DNA from: Clostridia bacterium
GTDB taxonomy: Bacteria > Bacillota > Clostridia > Oscillospirales > CAG-272
DNA length: 43,075 nucleotides
Assembly (NCBI GenBank): GCA_017456145.1
Contig: JAFTJZ010000021.1
Location: 1 to 43,075 of the forward strand
Reading direction: 5' to 3'
The notes beneath the pieces were generated by a model, which saw only the letters and a program-made list of their open reading frames with translations, made no database searches and was not told where the DNA came from. Numbering within the stretch: the first letter of the stretch is position 1; every line of letters begins with the position of its first letter. Of this stretch, positions 40,935 through 43,075 are shown piece after piece. Position numbers and translations under genes: made by a program.

Positions 40935-41399
40935 TTAACAGTAAATGGTTTTGAAATCTTCATCGGTTCTCTGATAATAGATTTCGGTGATGCTTGCGTC
41001 CATAAACACGGGGAGCATTTCGGCAAAGCCGCCGATCAACTGATCGGATGCCGCGAGATCAGCAAGCGGATACCAAAAGATCTCACCCTCGCCGGAGGGC
41101 TTTAACTCACCGCTGAATTTGTCCGCGATGTAGAGAAAGACAATGTATCGCTTTCCGTCCTTGGCTTTGTGAAATTCCTTAATGCCGCAAAGCTTGGGAC
41201 TTTGGATGATCAGCCCCGTTTCCTCGCGTATCTCGCGGATGACGGAGGGGGTGACGTACTCGCCCGCCTCAACGTGGCCGCCCGGGAAATTCCAACCGTG
41301 CCAGGTGGGGTGATTGATCTTGTTCTGCACAAGCACATTTCCTTTGCCGTCGCAGACCATGCACATATTGGTGAGCTCCACTTCTTCCGTTCTTGACAT
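40935..41399 (-). CDS. Nudix hydrolase (8-oxo-dGTP-diphosphatase-like)
   Basis: 154 residues from ATG 41399, which follows AAAGGAGAG. The Nudix box GGHVEAGEYVTPSVIREIREETGL is complete, with the REx2EE metal ligands. The WHGWNFPGGH lead-in and YIADKFSGELKPSGEGEIFWYPLADL tail match MutT/YtkD-like hydrolases that clean oxidised or excess nucleoside di/triphosphates. Second gene of the operon, 16 bp behind the fused Nudix-phosphorylase. Confidence 0.85.
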   Translation of the reverse strand: MSRTEEVELTNMCMVCDGKGNVLVQNKINHPTWHGWNFPGGHVEAGEYVTPSVIREIREETGLIIQSPKLCGIKEFHKAKDGKRYIVFLYIADKFSGELKPSGEGEIFWYPLADLAASDQLIGGFAEMLPVFMDASITEIYYQRTDEDFKTIYC

Positions 41400-41415
41400 A
41401 TTGCTTTTCTCTCCT

Positions 41416-42681
41416 TTATAAATCAATTGCCGCATCAAGACACAGCTGCAGCGCACATTCGTCTGCGTTGCCACCCCAACTGCGCTCGTCGTAATGCTCG
41501 GCATCGGCAAGTGTGTCGGCAGTGTAGAGCAGCATTCCCCACGTCACGTCGCGCAGCTGTGCACAGGCGGCAAGCGCGGCACACTCCATTTCGACTACCG
41601 AGCAGCCCTCGCTGCGGCGACGTGCCACCTTGGCGGGGGTCTCGCGGTAAAAGCCGTCAGTCGTCCAGGTGGTCACGGTGCGGGTCTTCAGTCCATGCTT
41701 TGTCAGGATTTGCAGCAAAATGTCCGTTGCTGCGGGATTCAGGTCGATGAAACGATCAGGTGGCGCATAGTGGTAGGAGGTTCCCTCATCACGCAGAGCG
41801 CGGGTTGGGATCAAAAACGTACCCTCGGCAATTTCCTCCAGTGTACCACAGCTGCCGGCGGAGATGATTTTTTTGACGCCGTAGCCGATCAGCCAATCCA
41901 TCAGCTGCGCCGCGGGCGCAGCACCCACGGGAGCGCGGCAAAGACATAACGACTGTCCGTTATGCTCGACGACGTAGATCGGATAATCTCGCGTCATGCT
42001 GGTAAACGTGCCAACCCGGCGCGCACCGTGGCTTTGGGCGTAGTTGTCGATGACGTCGCCAAGGAAGGCGAAAACACATTTTTCAGGAAGGTGAAGGTCC
42101 AATTTTTCGTGATCGGGGTTGAGAACGGCGGTCGTGCACGGATCAAACTCTAATAGTGGAATATCGTGCTGAGGGAGAGGCGCGTGATCCTCGTGCAAGA
42201 AATCCATAACGGAGGGGAGGCGCTGCCCGTTGAGCACTGCCTCGGTCAGTCGGTCGTGAACGTAGAGCAATTTGAGCGAGAAAAAGGGGATGTCGCGACG
42301 CAACAGCTCGAGGAAAACATAGTCGCCCTCCCACATTGGTAGGGTTGGTAGTATTTCTTTGGGCTGCCATGCCATGATACCTTCGTTGCAATCGTCGGCA
42401 AGCTCACCCTCGTAGGCGTCGGCGGTGAACAGATGCATCAGCTCGGTCTCGGCGTTGTCCGCGCAGAAGGTCACGATGCCGCGGTAGCGATAGGATGTCA
42501 GCGTCAGCCCCGTCTCCTCGCGCACCTCGCGTACGACACATTCGTCAGGACTTTCCCCCTCCTCAAAATGCCCGCCAAAGCCGATCCATTTCCCTTTGTT
42601 GACGTCTACCTTCTTTTTGACGCGGTGCAGCATCAGATAGCAGCCGTCTTTCTCTATATAACATAATGTAGTGTTTTTCAT
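41416..42681 (-). CDS. Fusion of Nudix hydrolase and nucleoside phosphorylase domains
   Basis: 421 residues from ATG 42681 (GGAGGG 5 nt upstream, GTG 42687 is less likely). Residues 1-150 are a MutT/8-oxo-dGTPase-like Nudix domain (GKWIGFGGHFEEGESPDECVVREVREETGL). Residues ~175-421 are a PNP/UDP family nucleoside phosphorylase: FLGDVIDN, PIYVVEHNGQSLCLCRAPVGAAPAAQLMDWLIGYGVKKIISAGSCGTL and the VVEMECAALAACA glutamate motif. One chain could thus hydrolyse a nucleoside diphosphate or triphosphate and handle the nucleoside produced from it. It heads an operon with another Nudix enzyme and two acetyltransferases. Confidence 0.85.
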   Translation of the reverse strand: MKNTTLCYIEKDGCYLMLHRVKKKVDVNKGKWIGFGGHFEEGESPDECVVREVREETGLTLTSYRYRGIVTFCADNAETELMHLFTADAYEGELADDCNEGIMAWQPKEILPTLPMWEGDYVFLELLRRDIPFFSLKLLYVHDRLTEAVLNGQRLPSVMDFLHEDHAPLPQHDIPLLEFDPCTTAVLNPDHEKLDLHLPEKCVFAFLGDVIDNYAQSHGARRVGTFTSMTRDYPIYVVEHNGQSLCLCRAPVGAAPAAQLMDWLIGYGVKKIISAGSCGTLEEIAEGTFLIPTRALRDEGTSYHYAPPDRFIDLNPAATDILLQILTKHGLKTRTVTTWTTDGFYRETPAKVARRRSEGCSVVEMECAALAACAQLRDVTWGMLLYTADTLADAEHYDERSWGGNADECALQLCLDAAIDL

Positions 42682-42708
42682 TGTCACCCTCCCGGATTTT
42701 ATGCTACC

Positions 42709-42737
42709 ATTTTATCATATACACCGCCGTTTGTCAA
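42709..42737 (-). promoter_or_regulatory. Promoter of the Nudix-phosphorylase operon
   Basis: Minus strand TTGACA (42737-42732), 17 bp, TAAAAT (42714-42709), 28 bp before the start codon at 42681. Confidence 0.8.
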
Positions 42738-42857
42738 GTCAATCCAACGCATCAAGTTTCAACCAAGAAAGCCGTGTAACAAATCCTTACCCAAGCCAAG
42801 GAAGTCAGGCGGCGCGGAGAACGGAGAACTTTGGCTAAGCCAAGGAAGGTGGGAGGA

Positions 42858-42904
42858 GTGGAGGGCGGAAAACTTCGGCGTTTGAGATGGTTTCCGCCCT
42901 CCAC
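42858..42904. other. Conserved-loop hairpin, copy 2 (candidate structured element)
   Basis: Perfect 14-bp stem GTGGAGGGCGGAAA (42858-42871) / TTTCCGCCCTCCAC (42891-42904) with the 19-nt loop ACTTCGGCGTTTGAGATGG. It is the partner of 22173-22217. Upstream (about 42812-42833) GCGCGGAGAACGGAGAACTTTGGC looks like a broken copy of the 5' arm and loop. The 42738-43006 gap has no gene. Confidence 0.7.
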
Positions 42905-43006
42905 ATATGCACAGGAAATGAGAAATATTCACACGAAAAAAGTTTTTTGAAAAAAATCGTAAATTCTCAAAGTAAGTTCCACAGTAGGAAAGGAGTGGAA
43001 GTAAGC

Positions 43007-43075
43007 ATGAGAAATAAGGAAAAAAAGGAACGATCCAACATTCAAAAGATGAAAAAAGAAGGAAAAAGCAGGCAA
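43007..43075 (+). CDS. Start of a Lys-rich protein, cut by the window end
   Basis: AAAGGAG at about 42989-42995 precedes ATG 43007. The 23 visible codons (MRNKEKKERSNIQKMKKEGK...) are very basic. The frame is open to the end of the window. Too little is visible to name it. Confidence 0.5.
   Translation, partial: MRNKEKKERSNIQKMKKEGKSRQ

Overview
The window looks like a chromosome segment from an uncultured gut-type member of the class Clostridia (Bacillota). Supporting signs are strong AGGAGG-type ribosome binding sites, consensus TTGACA-17-TATAAT promoters, many lipoproteins with a lipobox, and the recA-recX, uvrB/uvrA and rplM-rpsI arrangements. Protein similarity places it no more finely than that. 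The backbone genes are GC-rich. The stretch from about 23.3 to 33.7 kb is clearly richer in AT and looks acquired.

Layout. 1-650: a 95-bp tandem repeat and the decayed remnant of a solute-binding lipoprotein gene. 0.7-2.2 kb: an orphan solute-binding lipoprotein. 2.3-4.3 kb (minus strand): a PHP-type histidinol phosphatase and an unknown coiled-coil protein. 4.6-6.1 kb: a lipid-anchored HtrA-like protease with a collagen-like spacer. 6.3-8.2 kb: recA-recX. 8.3-11.6 kb: two near-identical solute-binding lipoproteins that differ in clustered patches. 11.6-12.8 kb: an XRE-S24 self-cleaving-type repressor and a small divergent Cys-rich gene, whose promoter carries a perfect palindrome between -35 and -10. 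13.0-15.6 kb: trmO and a Na/phosphate cotransporter. 15.9-22.0 kb: uvrB, a PHP-domain protein and uvrA. 22.5-23.3 kb: rplM-rpsI.

The most notable region is a 7.86-kb integrated element (23310-31167) inserted in the last codons of rpsI. It is bounded by a 13-bp duplication. It carries a tyrosine integrase with arm-type repeats at both ends, divergent promoters that share one -35 hexamer, an HTH gene, an excisionase-like gene, and a VapE-type primase-helicase. Right behind the primase is an iteron array flanking an AT-rich core, which looks like a replication origin. A tightly packed run of small genes follows, including a lipoprotein and a terminase-small-subunit-like HTH protein. No capsid, portal, tail or conjugation genes are visible. 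The gene order resembles phage-inducible chromosomal islands (phage satellites), with an unfamiliar gene content.

Just beyond the element (31.2-33.8 kb) four copies of a promoter-bearing repeat of about 180-225 bp alternate with unrelated small genes (lipoprotein, XRE regulator, P-loop kinase, acetyltransferase). Each copy has three hairpins, then TTTACT-17-TATAAT, then a conserved leader. This gives a cassette-like array.

33.8-38.1 kb holds accessory genes: GNAT, MazG-like, a methyltransferase remnant, an SdpI-like membrane protein, a ferredoxin-type aldo/keto reductase and an XRE regulator. 38.2-42.7 kb (minus strand) holds an ECF-type sigma factor with a long C-terminal extension, and a four-gene operon headed by a fused Nudix-nucleoside phosphorylase followed by a second Nudix protein and two acetyltransferases. 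Two hairpins 20 kb apart (22173-22217 and 42858-42904) share a 19-nt loop but have different, perfectly paired stems. They appear to belong to an unrecognised structured element family.
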